DNA of 64,000 nucleotides from Streptomyces thinghirensis (GTDB taxonomy: Bacteria > Actinomycetota > Actinomycetia > Streptomycetales > Streptomycetaceae), in the NCBI GenBank assembly GCA_021502835.1, contig JAKFGP010000033.1, forward strand, positions 186,001 to 250,000. Direction: 5' to 3'. The translations under genes were made by a program, and so were the position numbers. Of this stretch, positions 9,131 through 18,966 are shown one piece after another; position 1 is the first letter of the stretch; each line of letters opens with the position of its first letter. The notes beneath the pieces were generated by a model. That model was not told the DNA's origin and ran no database searches. It was given only the letters and a program-made list of their open reading frames with translations.

Positions 9131-10641
9131 GGCGTGCCTCTTCCAGGGTGAGTACGAGCGGGTGGCGGCGCCGCCGCCTCGGTGGCGCGCAGGCCGACCC
9201 GGCCGCCGTGGCCCTCGGCGATCGCCTCGACGATCGACAGTCCGAGCCCGGCGCCCGTGCCGCGCACACCGCGCCGTGCCGTGCCGCGCCGGAAACCGCC
9301 TCGAAGACGACCTCGGCGTCCTGCGGCTGGACCCCGGGCCCGGAGTCGGCGACGTACAGCCTCGATACGGGTGCCGTCGGCGCGGGAGCCGATGCGGATG
9401 GTCTGGCCGGTGGTGGTGTGCTGCACGGCGTTCTGCGCGAGCTGCACCATGGCCTGGGTGATGCGCTGGGGGTCCAGCTGGGCCTGCGGTCGGCGACCCC
9501 GTCCAGCACCCACTCCCGGTCGCCGAGGGTGCGGGCCTGACGCAGACGTCGGCGGTGAGTTCGGCCGAGCTGGACCGGCTCGGGGGTGACGAAGTCGGGC
9601 AGTTCGGCCTTGGCGAGGAGCAGCAGGTCCTCGACGATGCGGCTCATCCGGTCCAGTTCCTCGGTGACGAGGCGGACGGTCTCCTCGCGTTCGGCCGGGT
9701 CGTCGCCCATCAGCTCCAGGTGGGCCGCGCACGATGGTGATCGGGGTGCGCAGCTCGTGGCTGGCGTCGTCGACGAACCGGCGCTGGTGGCGAAGGCGCG
9801 TTCCAGCCGGTCCAGCATGGCGTTGAAGGTCTCGGCGAGCGCGGCCACGTCGTCGTGGCCGTGCACCGGGATGCGCCGGGTCAGGTCCTGCTCGGTGAGC
9901 TGCGCGGCCGTGGTGCGCACCAGCCGGACCGGTTTGAGGATCCGGCCCGCGACCACCCAGGCGATGCCGGTGGTCATCAGCAGGGGCGACTCCGGAGATG
10001 GCGAGCAGGACGCGGAACACCTCGTCCGCGCGGGCCTGTTCCCGCCCGGGATGGAAGGCGACCACGAAGGCGGCAGCCGGTTCGCCGCCGTACCGGGCGA
10101 CGGTGACCTGGCCCAGCGGATGTCCCCTCCGGCCGCTCCAGGGTGCCGGTGGAGTCCGGGGAGGCGTAGAGTGCGGCGCCTGGCGGCGTCGGCGTCCTTG
10201 TGCAGGGGCAGGCCGACCGGGATCTCGCGCTGCTGGATGATCTGCGTGGGCCTGCTCGCCCACCTCGCCCACCCAGGCCGACCAGTTCCTCGTCCAGGTC
10301 GGCGTACTGCCTCCCCAGGAAGACCTGGAGCAGCCGCTCGGGTCGGTGAACGGGAGGCCGGTCTCCGGATCGAAGCCCTGCTCCTCGAAGTTGGCGAACT
10401 CGCCGGCCCCCTGGGCGAGCAGTCCGTTGATCCGCTGGTCGGTGTCGCGCAGCAGGATCGAGCGGGTGGTCGCGGCCACCGAGGCGAGGGGCTACCGCCA
10501 TCACGAGCAGCAGCCAGAGCAGGATGCGGACCCGGGCCGAGATCCGGCGGCGCTCGCGGTCAGCCCGTCGTCGCCGGCTCCGTCGTCGGCGCCCCGGTCG
10601 TCCCGCGGCGTCGTTGCCTCGGTCGTCGTCATCGTCGTCAT
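9127..10641 (-). CDS. Two-component sensor histidine kinase with HAMP domain, frameshifted
   Basis: Membrane helices flank a periplasm-side sensor region: RILLWLLLVMAVA (about 10500) and VLLAISGVA plus TTGIAWVVAGRIL (about 9960). The HAMP region follows (KPVRLVRTTAAQL, RRIPVHGHDDVAALAETFN). The phospho-acceptor helix is RRFVDDASHELRTPITIVRG (about 9770). The C-terminal ATPase domain has LYVADSGPGVQPQDAEVVFE and ends LTLEEARP. Each part is clean in one frame, but frames change about eight times. The start is probably the ATG at 10641 (MTTMTTTEATTP). It is transcribed with the response regulator at 8473-9130. The signal sensed is unknown. Confidence 0.85.
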
Positions 10642-10877
10642 CCGGAGCGCTGTCGGTCACCGGTGGCCGGGTCACCACCTGGTCGCTGGGCGTCGGCTCG
10701 GGCGAGGAGGAGGAAGCGGAAGAGGTGGGCGTCGGGGTGGGGGGAGCCGCTCTCCAGCTCCACCTTGGCCGGGACCTTGGGTTCCTGCGGACTGTCGGTG
10801 AGGGCGAAGCTGGTCGCCGCGATGCCGAGCGGGATCAGGACGACGGCCAGGGCCGCCATCCGGCGTGAGAAGACCAT
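10560..10877 (-). CDS. Small putative secreted protein upstream of the kinase
   Basis: MVFSRRMAALAVVLIPLG begins a typical signal peptide (RR, hydrophobic core, then ATSFALTDSPQEP). After it come a lysine/valine segment (KVPAKVELESGS), a proline/threonine/serine-rich linker and an acidic run of seven aspartates. No known domain is visible. It overlaps or directly precedes the histidine kinase start and could be an accessory sensor. The 3' end is unresolved. A TGA at 10560-10562 is available in one frame if a one-base shift is allowed. An alternative upstream start (MKKFFIPDPSG, 10940) is less likely. Confidence 0.5.
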
Positions 10878-10958
10878 GCCCCTGATCCTGCGCCCGCTAC
10901 CCCGCGTCCCGGATGGGTCCGGGATGAAGAACTTTTTCATCGGCGTCCTCGCCGGACG

Positions 10959-11236
10959 CTAGCTGTCGAGCCCGATGGCGAACGCCGCCTCCAGGTCGTG
11001 CTGCGAGTACGTCCGAACGCCACGTGCGTGTCGGTGCTCTCCACGCCCGGGATCTTGCTGATCCGGCCGGGGATGACCTCCGCCGTCCTCGTGCTCGTTC
11101 ACCCGCACCATGGCGATCAGGTCGTAGGTGCCGGTGACGGAGAAGACCCGCCGACGTTCTCCAGCGCGGCGATCTGCTCCGCGATCTCCGGGATCCGGTC
11201 CATTCTGGTCTTGATGAGGACGATCGCGCTGATCAC
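10959..11236 (-). CDS. Stand-alone Lrp/AsnC ligand-binding (RAM) domain protein, frameshifted
   Basis: About 92 residues: ISAIVLIKT, DRIPEIAEQIAALENV, FSVTGTYDLIAMVRVNEHED, then (after compensating shifts) a VIPGRISKIPGV-like segment and RTYSQHDLEAAFAIGLDS-stop at 10959. This is the alpha/beta ligand-binding half of Lrp/AsnC regulators with no DNA-binding domain. Such proteins form oligomers that bind small effectors such as amino acids. GTG 11236 has GGGGAG 10 bases upstream. Its first bases overlap the rhomboid stop (GTGA), so the two are translationally coupled. Confidence 0.85.
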
Positions 11237-11970
11237 GGCTGTTTGTCTCCCCGGAAGCCGCCACTGGAACGCTCTTCACTCTAGTCGTACGCCCGAACCG
11301 CACCCAGGCGAGACGTAGCCCAGCCGACGACCAGGTGCGCGAGGTATGGCCACCCCCGGCCCGTCGCCGGCCCGCCCCGCCGCCATCCACTGGAGGCCGG
11401 CCCAGAAGGGCAGGTACGACCCAGGCCGGGAAGCGCAGCGGCAGGAAGAAGAGGAAGGGCAGGAGGCTGGTCACCCGGCGCGCGGGAAGAGGAAGAGGAA
11501 CGCGCCGAGGATCGCGGAGATGGCCCCCGAGGCGCCGACCAGGGACTGCCGGGAGTGGGCGTTGGCCCCCGCGTAACCGAGCAGGGCCAGGTAGCCGCAG
11601 CCGAGGTAGAACAGGGCGAACTGGAGCCTGCCCATCCGTTCCTCGGTCATCGCGCCGAAGACGTAGAGGAAGAGCATGTTGCCCAGCAGGTGCACCCAGC
11701 TGCCGTGGACGAACAGCGCCGTGGCGGGGGTGAGGGCCGATCCGGGGAGTCCTCGAACAGTTCTGCGGGGATCACGCCCCAGCGCCGGAAGTAGGCAGCT
11801 GCGCGGCGAGCAGTTCGTCGCCGGTGCCGTACACCGGATTCAGGCCCGCCGCCGGGCTGACCAGGAACAGCAGACAGCACAGGGTGATCAGCCCGTACGT
11901 CACCGGTGCCGACCGGCCCCGGGCCTCGTGCGGGGCGTGCCCGGTGTCCTGACCGTCTTCACCGTACCTG
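11233..11970 (-). CDS. Rhomboid-family intramembrane serine protease, frameshifted
   Basis: The fold-defining segments are HLLGNMLFLYVFGAMTEERM (about 11690), QFALFYLGCGYLALLGYAG, the nucleophile motif VGASGAISAILGAFLFLF (11490-11545) and, after a shift, YLAHLVVG with the catalytic His. Earlier parts read VTYGLITLCCLLFLVSP and LNPVYGTGDELLAAQL, then YFRRWGVIPAELFEDSP. The TGA at 11233 overlaps the next gene. The start is unclear. No good ATG is seen upstream of 11880, so 11970 is an estimate. Substrates are unknown. Confidence 0.8.
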
Positions 11971-12160
11971 GTGAGGGGCCGCTGTGCTCCAGTTACGGAT
12001 CATGGACACAGAGCATGACGTAACGGGACGCAACTGCCCGGACCGCCTCGCCGCCGTGGACACGCGGGCGTCGGGTACCCGCCAGGCCGTAGGGTTACGA
12101 GCCACACGCACCGGGGGAGCCCGGCGCGGCACCGACACTGGAAGAAAGCGAACAGCCACG

Positions 12161-12398
12161 ATGACGGTTCCCTGCCGACCGACACGACGCGGTGGCGCTG
12201 CACCCTCTGCGGCAACCTCACCCGCTCGACGTGACCCGGCCTCGAGAGGTCGTCGAGTACGTGCACCTCGATCTGGCCGGTGAGCCGAAGGTCGAGGAGC
12301 GGGAGGTGCTCAGTGAGACCATCGAGCCGGTGCGGTGCCGCTGGTGCAACGCCGTGGACCAGGTGGAACTCGTGGACAGGCCGGGTGCCGCCTCCTGA
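12161..12398 (+). CDS. Small zinc-ribbon-like hypothetical protein
   Basis: The predicted protein is about 79 residues. It has two CxxC pairs, CTLC near the N-terminus (RWRCTLCGNLTR) and CRWC near the C-terminus (EPVRCRWCNAVDQVEL), separated by the conserved-looking core VVEYVHLDLAGEPKVEEREV. This spacing suggests one zinc ribbon. One base is missing soon after the ATG at 12161, and another shift lies near 12230. The function is unknown. The nucleic-acid-related NYN gene follows 58 bases later on the same strand. Confidence 0.7.
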
Positions 12399-12455
12399 CC
12401 GGAGCGGCCCTCAGCACGAGGGTGACCCCGCACGGGGTCACGCAGAGGCATTGGG

Positions 12456-13801
12456 GTGACGGATGGTGGAGACACATGGCGGGGAGCCGGGCGAGCGGCA
12501 CCGCCGGAGGTGCTCGACCGGCCGCTGCCCGACGGAGGGCGCCGCAGGGTCGTGCAGATCGTGTCCGACGGCTTCGGCGGACTCACCCTCGGCGAACTGC
12601 CGGCCCAGTTGAGACAGTACGCCCGGTTCGCCCCGAACCGCAGGGCCAAGTTCGCCGGCAACGCCATGGCCGCCGCCGTGGGAGACCGACCCCCTGTTCC
12701 GCCAGCGCATCGGCGAGAAGCTCAGAGAGGCCCAGCCGGAACTGGCCGGGGCCCTGGACGCCGCCTCCCCGCCGCCCGCCGCGACCCGCTGGACGTGGCG
12801 GCCGCGCCTACGTGCTGCGCCCGCACGGCTGGGTGAAGCTGGTGACCGCCGCCGGCGAGGAGGCACAGCGCGCGGACGCCGAGCGCGCCGACGAGGAGAG
12901 CCGCGCGGAGTGGAGCGGCTGCACGAGGAGCTGGCCCGGGCCCGGGAGCACACCAGACCGAGACTGAGCGCGGCTGCGCGCCGAGCTGGGACGCGGCGAA
13001 GAGGGAGTCCGAGTCGCTGCACCGTGCTGCGCTCGGCCCTCAGCGACGTCAAGCGCGGCGAGGCGGCGCTGCGCAAGGTCCGGGCCGAGATGGACGCGGT
13101 CCGCGCCGAGGGGCACGCCCAGGTCTCCGCCAGCCGAGAGCAGAGAGCCGGCGGCTCAAGACCCGGCTCGGGGAGGCGGAGGCCGCCCTGGAGGCCACCC
13201 GCGGGCGGCCCGTGAGGGGCGCGGCGTCGAGGACAGTGCGTGCGGGCGGCTGCTGGACACCCTGCTGGACGCCACGCAGGGGCTGCGCCGGGAACTCGCG
13301 CTGCCCCCGGTGTCGGTGCGGCCCGCCGAGACGGTGGACGCGGTGGAACCCGGCCGGATGACGCCCAAGGACATCGCCGCCCGCGCCCTGTCCGAGAACG
13401 ACCCCGCCATCCTCGACCAGCTGCTGGCGCTGCCCCAGGCGCACCTGGTCGTCGACGGCTACAACGTCACCAAGACCAGCTATCCGCAGATGCCGCTGGA
13501 GAAGCAGCGGCTCAGGCTCCTCGGCCAGTCTCCTCCAGCTCGCCGCGCAGACCGGCGCCGAGATGACCTGGCCTCGACGGGGCCGAACTGGTGGCGCCGG
13601 TGCGCTCGCGCCGCCGCGCGGGGGTGCGGGTGCTGTTCTCCAAGCCCGGGGTCACGGCCGACGAGCTGATCCGCCAGCTGGTGCGGGCCGAGCCGCCGGG
13701 CCGGCCGGTCATCGTCGTCTCCACCGACCGCGAGGTGGCCGACGGTGTGGCGCGCGGCGCGCCACCGTGGCGTCCGCGGTGCTCTCAAGCGGCTCTCCTA
13801 G
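12456..13801 (+). CDS. NYN (YacP-like, PIN-fold) domain protein with coiled coil, frameshifted
   Basis: About 448 residues. The N-terminal part reads PEVLDRPLPDGGRRRVVQIV, LGELPAQLRQYARFAPNRRA and YVLRPHGWVKLVTAAGEEAQ. The centre is a long charged coiled coil (12850-13210). The C-terminal PIN-like RNase fold has the acidic motif AHLVVDGYNVTKTSYPQMPL (13440-13500), VRVLFSKPGVTADELI and VIVVSTDREVADGVAR. The stop is at 13801. GTG 12456 has AGAGG upstream and is in frame with the first 120 residues. Conserved acidic residues suggest RNA cleavage or binding, but the substrate is not known. Five or more frameshifts are present. Confidence 0.82.
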
Positions 13802-14038
13802 CCCCTCGCCAACCTCCTGCTTCACTTTCGTGGCAACCGCAACGTAGGTGTTCTATGCCCGAATTGACGGAACCGTCACGCAACGTAGCGTCAAGTGAAG
13901 GTCACTGCAGGTGAGTTGTGGCAAAGAATGCGGTGCGTAACCGGGATTTTTCGGCGGAGGATTTGAACTGATCACGAGTGGGTCCTAGGGTCAGCCCTCG
14001 AACCCTCGCACGGGTGATCCCCCAAGGGAGCCGTCTCC

Positions 14039-15096
14039 GTGGCGTCCCACCGTCGTCCCCGGCAGCCGAGCCGCACGCGCGTGACCGTGCTCACCACCGC
14101 TGCCGCCGCCGCTGTCGCCCTCAGCTCGCAGGCCGCCAACGCCGCCCCGATGAGAAGCCGAGCAAGGACGAGGTCAAGGCCAAGGTCGACAAGCTCTGCA
14201 CGAGGCCGAGCAGGCCACCGAGAAGTACAACGGCGCCAAGGAGAAGCAGGAGAAGCTCCAGAAGGAGATCTCCACCATCCAGGACAACGTCGCCCGCGGC
14301 CAGGAGAGCTCAACGAGGCTGCGCGACGACGGCCCGGTTCGATGGCCAGCGCCCAGTACCGCTCCGGCGGGATAGACCCCTCCCCTCCAGCTGTTCCTGT
14401 CCGCCGACCCGGACGATTACCTGGACAGGAGTTCCACCCTCGACCAGCTGAGGGTCAGCAGGTCGAGGCGCTGAAGAAGATCCAGGACAAGTAGTGCGAC
14501 CTCGCCCAGCAGCGCCCGAGGCCACCGAGAAGCCTGGGCGACCTCGCCCCACCCGCACCGAACTCGGGCAGAAGAAGAATGAAGTCCAGGGCAAGCTCTC
14601 CTCCGCGCAGAAGTTGCTCAACACGCTCACCGCGGAAGAGAAGGCCGCCTCGCCGCCGAGGAGCAGCGCGCCACCCCAGGCAGCAGCGAGCGCGAGGTCC
14701 TGACCGGCGGTAGCGGGAAGCCCGCCTTCCGGCCGGGCCGCCGCCGCGTTCGCCGCCGCCCAGAGCAAGATCGGCATCGCCCTACGTCTACGGCGCCACC
14801 GGCCCCTCCTCTCCATCGCTCGGGCCTGACCTCCGGCCTACGCCCAGGCCGGCGTCGGCATCCCGCGCACCTCCGAGGTGCAGACCGGTGCGGGCACCCG
14901 GCATCTCCTCGATGAGCGACCTCCAGGTCGGCGACCTGGTCTTTCTTCAACGACCTGCACCACGTCGGCCTCTACGCCGGCAACGGCCAGGTCCTGCACG
15001 CGCCGCGCACCGGCACGGCCGTGCCCATGAGTCGATGAACACCATCGGCGGCCTGTTCATGCTCGGCGTGCGGGCCCGAACCGCCGCCTCCCGTAA
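14039..15096 (+). CDS. NlpC/P60 cell-wall hydrolase (first of two), badly damaged
   Basis: This secreted D,L-endopeptidase-type protein starts with GTG after AAGGGAG. It has a signal peptide (RVTVLTTAAAAAVALSSQA, cleavage near ANAAP), then a long coiled coil (EVKAKVDK, KEKQEKLQKEISTIQDNVA, ASAQYRSGGIDPS, ELGQKKNEVQGKLSSAQKLL). The C-terminal NlpC/P60 domain shows YAQAGVGIPRTSE, SSMSDLQVGDLVFF and HHVGLYAGNGQVLHAPRTGT with the catalytic His. The DCSGL segment that should carry the nucleophile Cys (about 14810) is garbled by missing bases. The coiled coil probably positions the enzyme at the division or growth site. The stop is uncertain. Confidence 0.82.
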
Positions 15097-15289
15097 ACCC
15101 CTCTGTCGCCCTCGCCGTGTCGCCCGTTCGCGAATCACGGTCGGCCTTCTGACCTCCGCCCCGCCGGCGACCTGCGTCAGCGGTGGGCGTCGTGCTGCGC
15201 GCGCCTCCGAGGTCGTTGGCCGGTGCCCCGCCACGGGGTTACTGTCTGCCGCGTTCCCGTCCGCCAGCGAGCAGGAGGTGCGGCTTCCC

Positions 15290-16303
15290 GTGGGGTTCCA
15301 TCGCCGCCTTGCACCAACCGGGCTCCACCGCGGCGCCACCGCCGCCGTCGGCCTGCTTTCCGTCGCCGCCGCGCCTCGCGCGCCGGCACCGGCCACGGCC
15401 ACCCCGCACGACGACCGGCGGGCGGAGGTGGACCGGCTCTACACGGAGGCGGAGCAGGCGACCGAGGCCTACAACAAGGCCGACGCGCGCACCGACGCCC
15501 TGCGCGAGGAGGTCAGCACCGCGGCGGACCCGATCGCCCGGCAGCAGGAGCGGATCAACACCATGCGGGACGCGCTCGGTTCGCTGGCCGGCGCCCAGTA
15601 CCGCTCCGGCGGCATCGACCCGTCGCTGGCGCTGCTGCTCTCCGCCGACCCGACGACTACCTGGACAAGGCCTCCGTGCTCGACCGGATCACCAGCCACC
15701 AGGCCGGTGAACTCCAGGAACTCCAGGGCGCCATGCGCGACCTCGCCCAGGACCGTGCCGAGGCCGGCCGGAAGCTCACCGAGCTGGAGAAGGGCCGCAA
15801 GGCCGTCGCCGCCCACAAGAAGACCGTGGAGCGTGCGCTCGCGAAGGCCCGCGAGCTGCTCAACCCCCTTCCGGACGGCGAACGCGCCGCCTACGACCGC
15901 GCTCCCGCCCGGCCGTACCGACCTGTCCGCCCCCGGCGACGCCGGTCCCGTCTCCGGCCGTGCGGCGGCCGCCGTCGCCGCCGCCCGCTCCGCCCTCGGC
16001 AAGCCCTACGTCTGGGGCGCCAACGGGCCCACCGGCTCCGACTGCTCCGGCCTGACCCAGTGGTCGTACGCGCAGGCCGGGGTCGGGCTGCCGCGCACCT
16101 CGCAGGCGCAGTCCGGCGCCGGGCAGCGGGTGTCCCTGGCCCAGGCCCGGCCCGGCGACCTGGTCGCCTACCGCGACGACGCCAGCCACATCGGCATGTA
16201 CGTCGGCAACGGCCAGGGTGATCCACGCGCCCCTACCCCCGGCGCCCCCGTGCGCTACGACCCGGTCGGCATGATGCCGGTCTCCTCGGTCACCCGGGTC
16301 TGA
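15290..16303 (+). CDS. NlpC/P60 cell-wall hydrolase (second of two)
   Basis: GTG 15290 has AGGAGG ten bases upstream and gives VGFHRRLAPTGLHRGATAAV, a signal peptide. A coiled coil follows (DRLYTEAEQATEAYNKADAR to VERALAKARELL). The catalytic domain is ALGKPYVWGANGPTGSDCSG with the nucleophile Cys, then GVGLPRTSQAQ, QARPGDLVAYRDDASHIGMY with His, and VSSVTRV-stop at 16303. Two compensating one-base shifts (about 15650 and 15905) take only the coiled coil out of frame. It is a close paralogue of the gene before it (shared AQYRSGGIDPS) and intact at the active site. Confidence 0.88.
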   Translation: MGFHRRLAPTGLHRGATAAVGLLSVAAAPRAPAPATATPHDDRRAEVDRLYTEAEQATEAYNKADARTDALREEVSTAADPIARQQERINTMRDALGSLAGAQYRSGGIDPSLALLLSADPTTTWTRPPCSTGSPATRPVNSRNSRAPCATSPRTVPRPAGSSPSWRRAARPSPPTRRPWSVRSRRPASCSTPFRTANAPPTTALPPGRTDLSAPGDAGPVSGRAAAAVAAARSALGKPYVWGANGPTGSDCSGLTQWSYAQAGVGLPRTSQAQSGAGQRVSLAQARPGDLVAYRDDASHIGMYVGNGQGDPRAPTPGAPVRYDPVGMMPVSSVTRV

Positions 16304-16369
16304 CCTTCGCGGCCCCTCCGGTCCCTCCGCCCGCTGCCCCCTTCGGCCGGACGCCCGTACGATCGGGAG

Positions 16370-17555
16370 GTGGCTGGTCGAAGGCGGGTGTCGGGTTCCT
16401 CGGTGGTGGCGCTGTGCCTGCTGCTCGTCTCCCTCGTGGCCTGTGGCGGCCGCGCCGCCGCCGACCCCGTCCCGGCCGAGGTGCAGCGGGTACTGGACCG
16501 GCGTGCGGAAGCCGTCCTCGACCACGACCGGGCCGCCTACACGCGCACGGGCACCGGAGCCGGCTTCGACAACCTGGGCGAGGTGCCGCTGGCCGCCTGG
16601 TCGTACCGCGTGACCGGCGTGGACCGCACCGGCGACACCGCCACCGCCGACGTCGAGCTGCGCTACCGCATCGAGGGCCACGACCGGGGCCCCGTCACCA
16701 CCGGCCGCACCGTGCGGCTGAGCCGGACGGGCGGACGGGCGGTGGACCGTCGACTCGACCGGCCCGCGAAGCGGTCCGGCCAGCAGCCGGGACCAGGGCG
16801 CGGTCGAGGTCGTCCAAGGGCATGCACAGCCTCGTGCTCGGCGTCGGACAGTCCACCGGGGCGCTGCGCCGCTACGGGACCTTCGCCGACCGGGCGGTGC
16901 CGGCCGGGCCGGACGCCTGGGACGGCGATCTGGGCCCGCCGGGTCGTCGTACTCGTCCGAAGTCGCCGGAGGATGGCGGCCTGCTCGGCGCCCGCCTCCT
17001 CCTCCTACCGGGGCATCGCGGCGGTCACCGGCGAGACGGGCGGCCGGGAGCAGGCACCGGCGGACCGGATCATCGTCAATCCCGACGCGTACGGGCCCTC
17101 GGCGACCTGGGCAAACAGGTCGCTCACCCACGAGACCACCCACGTCGCCACCCGCGCCGACACCTCACCGCCGCCACCCCCGCTGTGGCTGTCCGAGGGC
17201 TACGCGGACTGGGTCGGCTACCGCGACGGCGACCGCGCCCCCGCCGAGGCCGCCCCCGAGATGGCCGGCGCGGTCGCCGAGGGCCGGGTGCCCGCGAGTC
17301 TCCCGACCGACGAGGACTTCGGCTTCACCGCCGACGCGGACGAACTGGCCCGCGCCTACGAGGGCGGCTGGCTGGCCTGCCGCATGATCGCCGACCAGTG
17401 GGGCGAGGACCGCCTGGACGCCTTCCACCGCGCCGTGGGCGGGCACGAGAAGCGCGCGGGCGCGGTCGAGGACGCGATGAACGAGGTGCTCGCGGACGAC
17501 GCCGGAGGAGTTCACGGCACGGTGGCGGGAGTATCTGCGGGCGGAGTTCGACTGA
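16370..17555 (+). CDS. Lipoprotein with HETTH zinc-metalloprotease-like motif, frameshifted
   Basis: The N-terminus SSVVALCLLLVSLVACGG is a lipoprotein signal with lipobox LVAC. A region of about 110 residues (VLDRRAEAVLDHDRAAYTRT, VTGVDRTGDTATADVELRYR) resembles a small alpha/beta domain. The C-terminal half has LTHETTHVATRADT (about 17130), an HExxH zinc site, followed by PLWLSEGYADWVGYRDGD, where the Glu of SEGYADW is placed as a third ligand in gluzincin peptidases. The end is REYLRAEFD-stop at 17555. About four shifts lie in 16730-17180. I infer an outward-facing membrane-anchored peptidase. Confidence 0.75.
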
Positions 17556-17603
17556 GGTCGCCTCGCTCCCGTCGCCTCACGGGTCCGCGTGGACGCCGTC
17601 CGC

Positions 17604-18887
17604 TCAGGAGGAGGCCGGTGCCTTTGTCGGTGCGGGCGGCGCGGGGCGGCGGCGTCGGCACGGGCGTCCCCGCGCGGTGCCGTGTCGCGCCACAGGGCGC
17701 GGGCCGCGAGGAGCGCCGCGGCGACCAGCAGTCCGTTGCGGACGACGAGCAGCGCGATGCCGAGCGGGTCGCTCGCGACGACCTGCGCGAACCAGACCGG
17801 GAACTCCAGCACCGTCACCAGGCTCGCCGCCAGCACCAGGGCGACCGGCACTCGCATGCGGCTCGCGCGGAAGCACCGGCAGACCGCGCGCGACGCCGAT
17901 CAGCCACACCATGTACTGCGGACTGATCACCCGGCTGGTGACCGTGAACATCAGCACCGCCACGAAGGCCGCGTCCGCCGCCGTGTGCGCCGCGAAGCGC
18001 GAGGCCGCCAGCCGCCACAGCAGCAGCCAGCCGAAGGCCAGGGCGGTCAGCGCCAGGGCGACCGTGCTCACGCCCCACGTACGGGCCGAGGAACTCGACC
18101 GAGCCGTAGTTGAGCAGCACCTCGCCGTCCCAGCCGAAGTGCCGGGCGACGTGGAAGACCAGCGCGCCCAGCGACTCCACCTCCGTGCCCCGGTCCCGCT
18201 GGAACGTCAGGAACGCGAACGCCCCCGGCATCGTCACCGCGAACAGCGCCGCCAGTCCGGCCCCGCTCAGCGCCGCCGAGGCCCACGGCGCCCGCCCGCG
18301 CATCCCGAGGAGCACCAGCGCGGGCCACACCTTCAGCAGCGCCCCGAGCGCCGCCAGGGCCCCCGCCACGCGCGGGTGCCGGCCGGCGGCGAGCAGCGCC
18401 GCCACCGCGACGGCGGTGACCAGTCACGTCGTAGCGGGCGTACACCGTCGGACCGAGCAGCGGAACGCCCGCCACCCACACCCACGCCCCGCGCGTGCGG
18501 CGCCCGGGACCGCGCCCCGCGCGCCACAGCAGCGCGAGGACGGCCAGGTCCGCCGCACAGGCCAGGACGAAGAAGGCCGTCGCGTACTCCAGGAAGGGCA
18601 GCAGCGCGGGGAGAGGATGGCGAAGGCCGCCGCGGGCGGGTACTGCCAGGTGACGTCGTCCAGCGGAAACGGTTCCGGTACGCAGGACGTCGTGCCAGTC
18701 CCCGCAGATCGTACGGACCGTCGCTGGTGACGTCCGGACCGGGAACACCAGCACCTTCAGCACGAACAGCAGCAGCACCCAGCCGCGTGGCGCCCCAGGC
18801 CGTCAGCAGCCGCGCCGCCTGACCGCCTCGCGTCCGTCGTCTCCAGCGTGCTCCCTGCCCGTCCGCGTGCCGTGCTTTCGCGGCCAT
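17604..18887 (-). CDS. GT87-like (DUF2029) polyprenol-phosphate-sugar glycosyltransferase, frameshifted
   Basis: This is a multi-span membrane protein of the GT-C type. ATG 18887 gives MAAKARHADGQGARWRRRTR. Helices include VLLLFVLKVLVFPG, LEYATAFFVLACAADLAVLA, GAWVWVAGVPLLGPTVYARY, VAGALAALGALLKVWPALVL, LSGAGLAALFAVTMPGAFAF, VALALTALAFGWLLLWRLAA, FVAVLMFTVTSRVISPQYMV and ALVLAASLVTVLEFPVWFAQ. The motif YARYD and the ISPQYMVW segment are typical of this mannosyl/arabinosyl-transferase-like family. The stop is most likely TGA 17604 (KAPASS). It is divergent from the GT4 gene. The sugar and acceptor are unknown. Confidence 0.75.
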
Positions 18888-18966
18888 GATGACCGGACAC
18901 CTGTGCGTGTGCCACCGGGGGCGGCCGGCCCGCGGCCCGCGCGGCGGGTTCGGTAGGGTCGGCGGC

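Noticed and set aside
13802..14038. Possible ydaO-type (c-di-AMP) riboswitch before the first NlpC/P60 gene
   Set aside because: Streptomyces wall hydrolase genes often have this element, but the conserved GAACCGGGGAACC and GGGGTGAATCG blocks are not present in this gap.
16414..18822. 802-codon plus-strand frame joining the HETTH lipoprotein region and the GT87 gene
   Set aside because: It is Arg/Pro-rich out-of-frame reading through two real genes on opposite strands.
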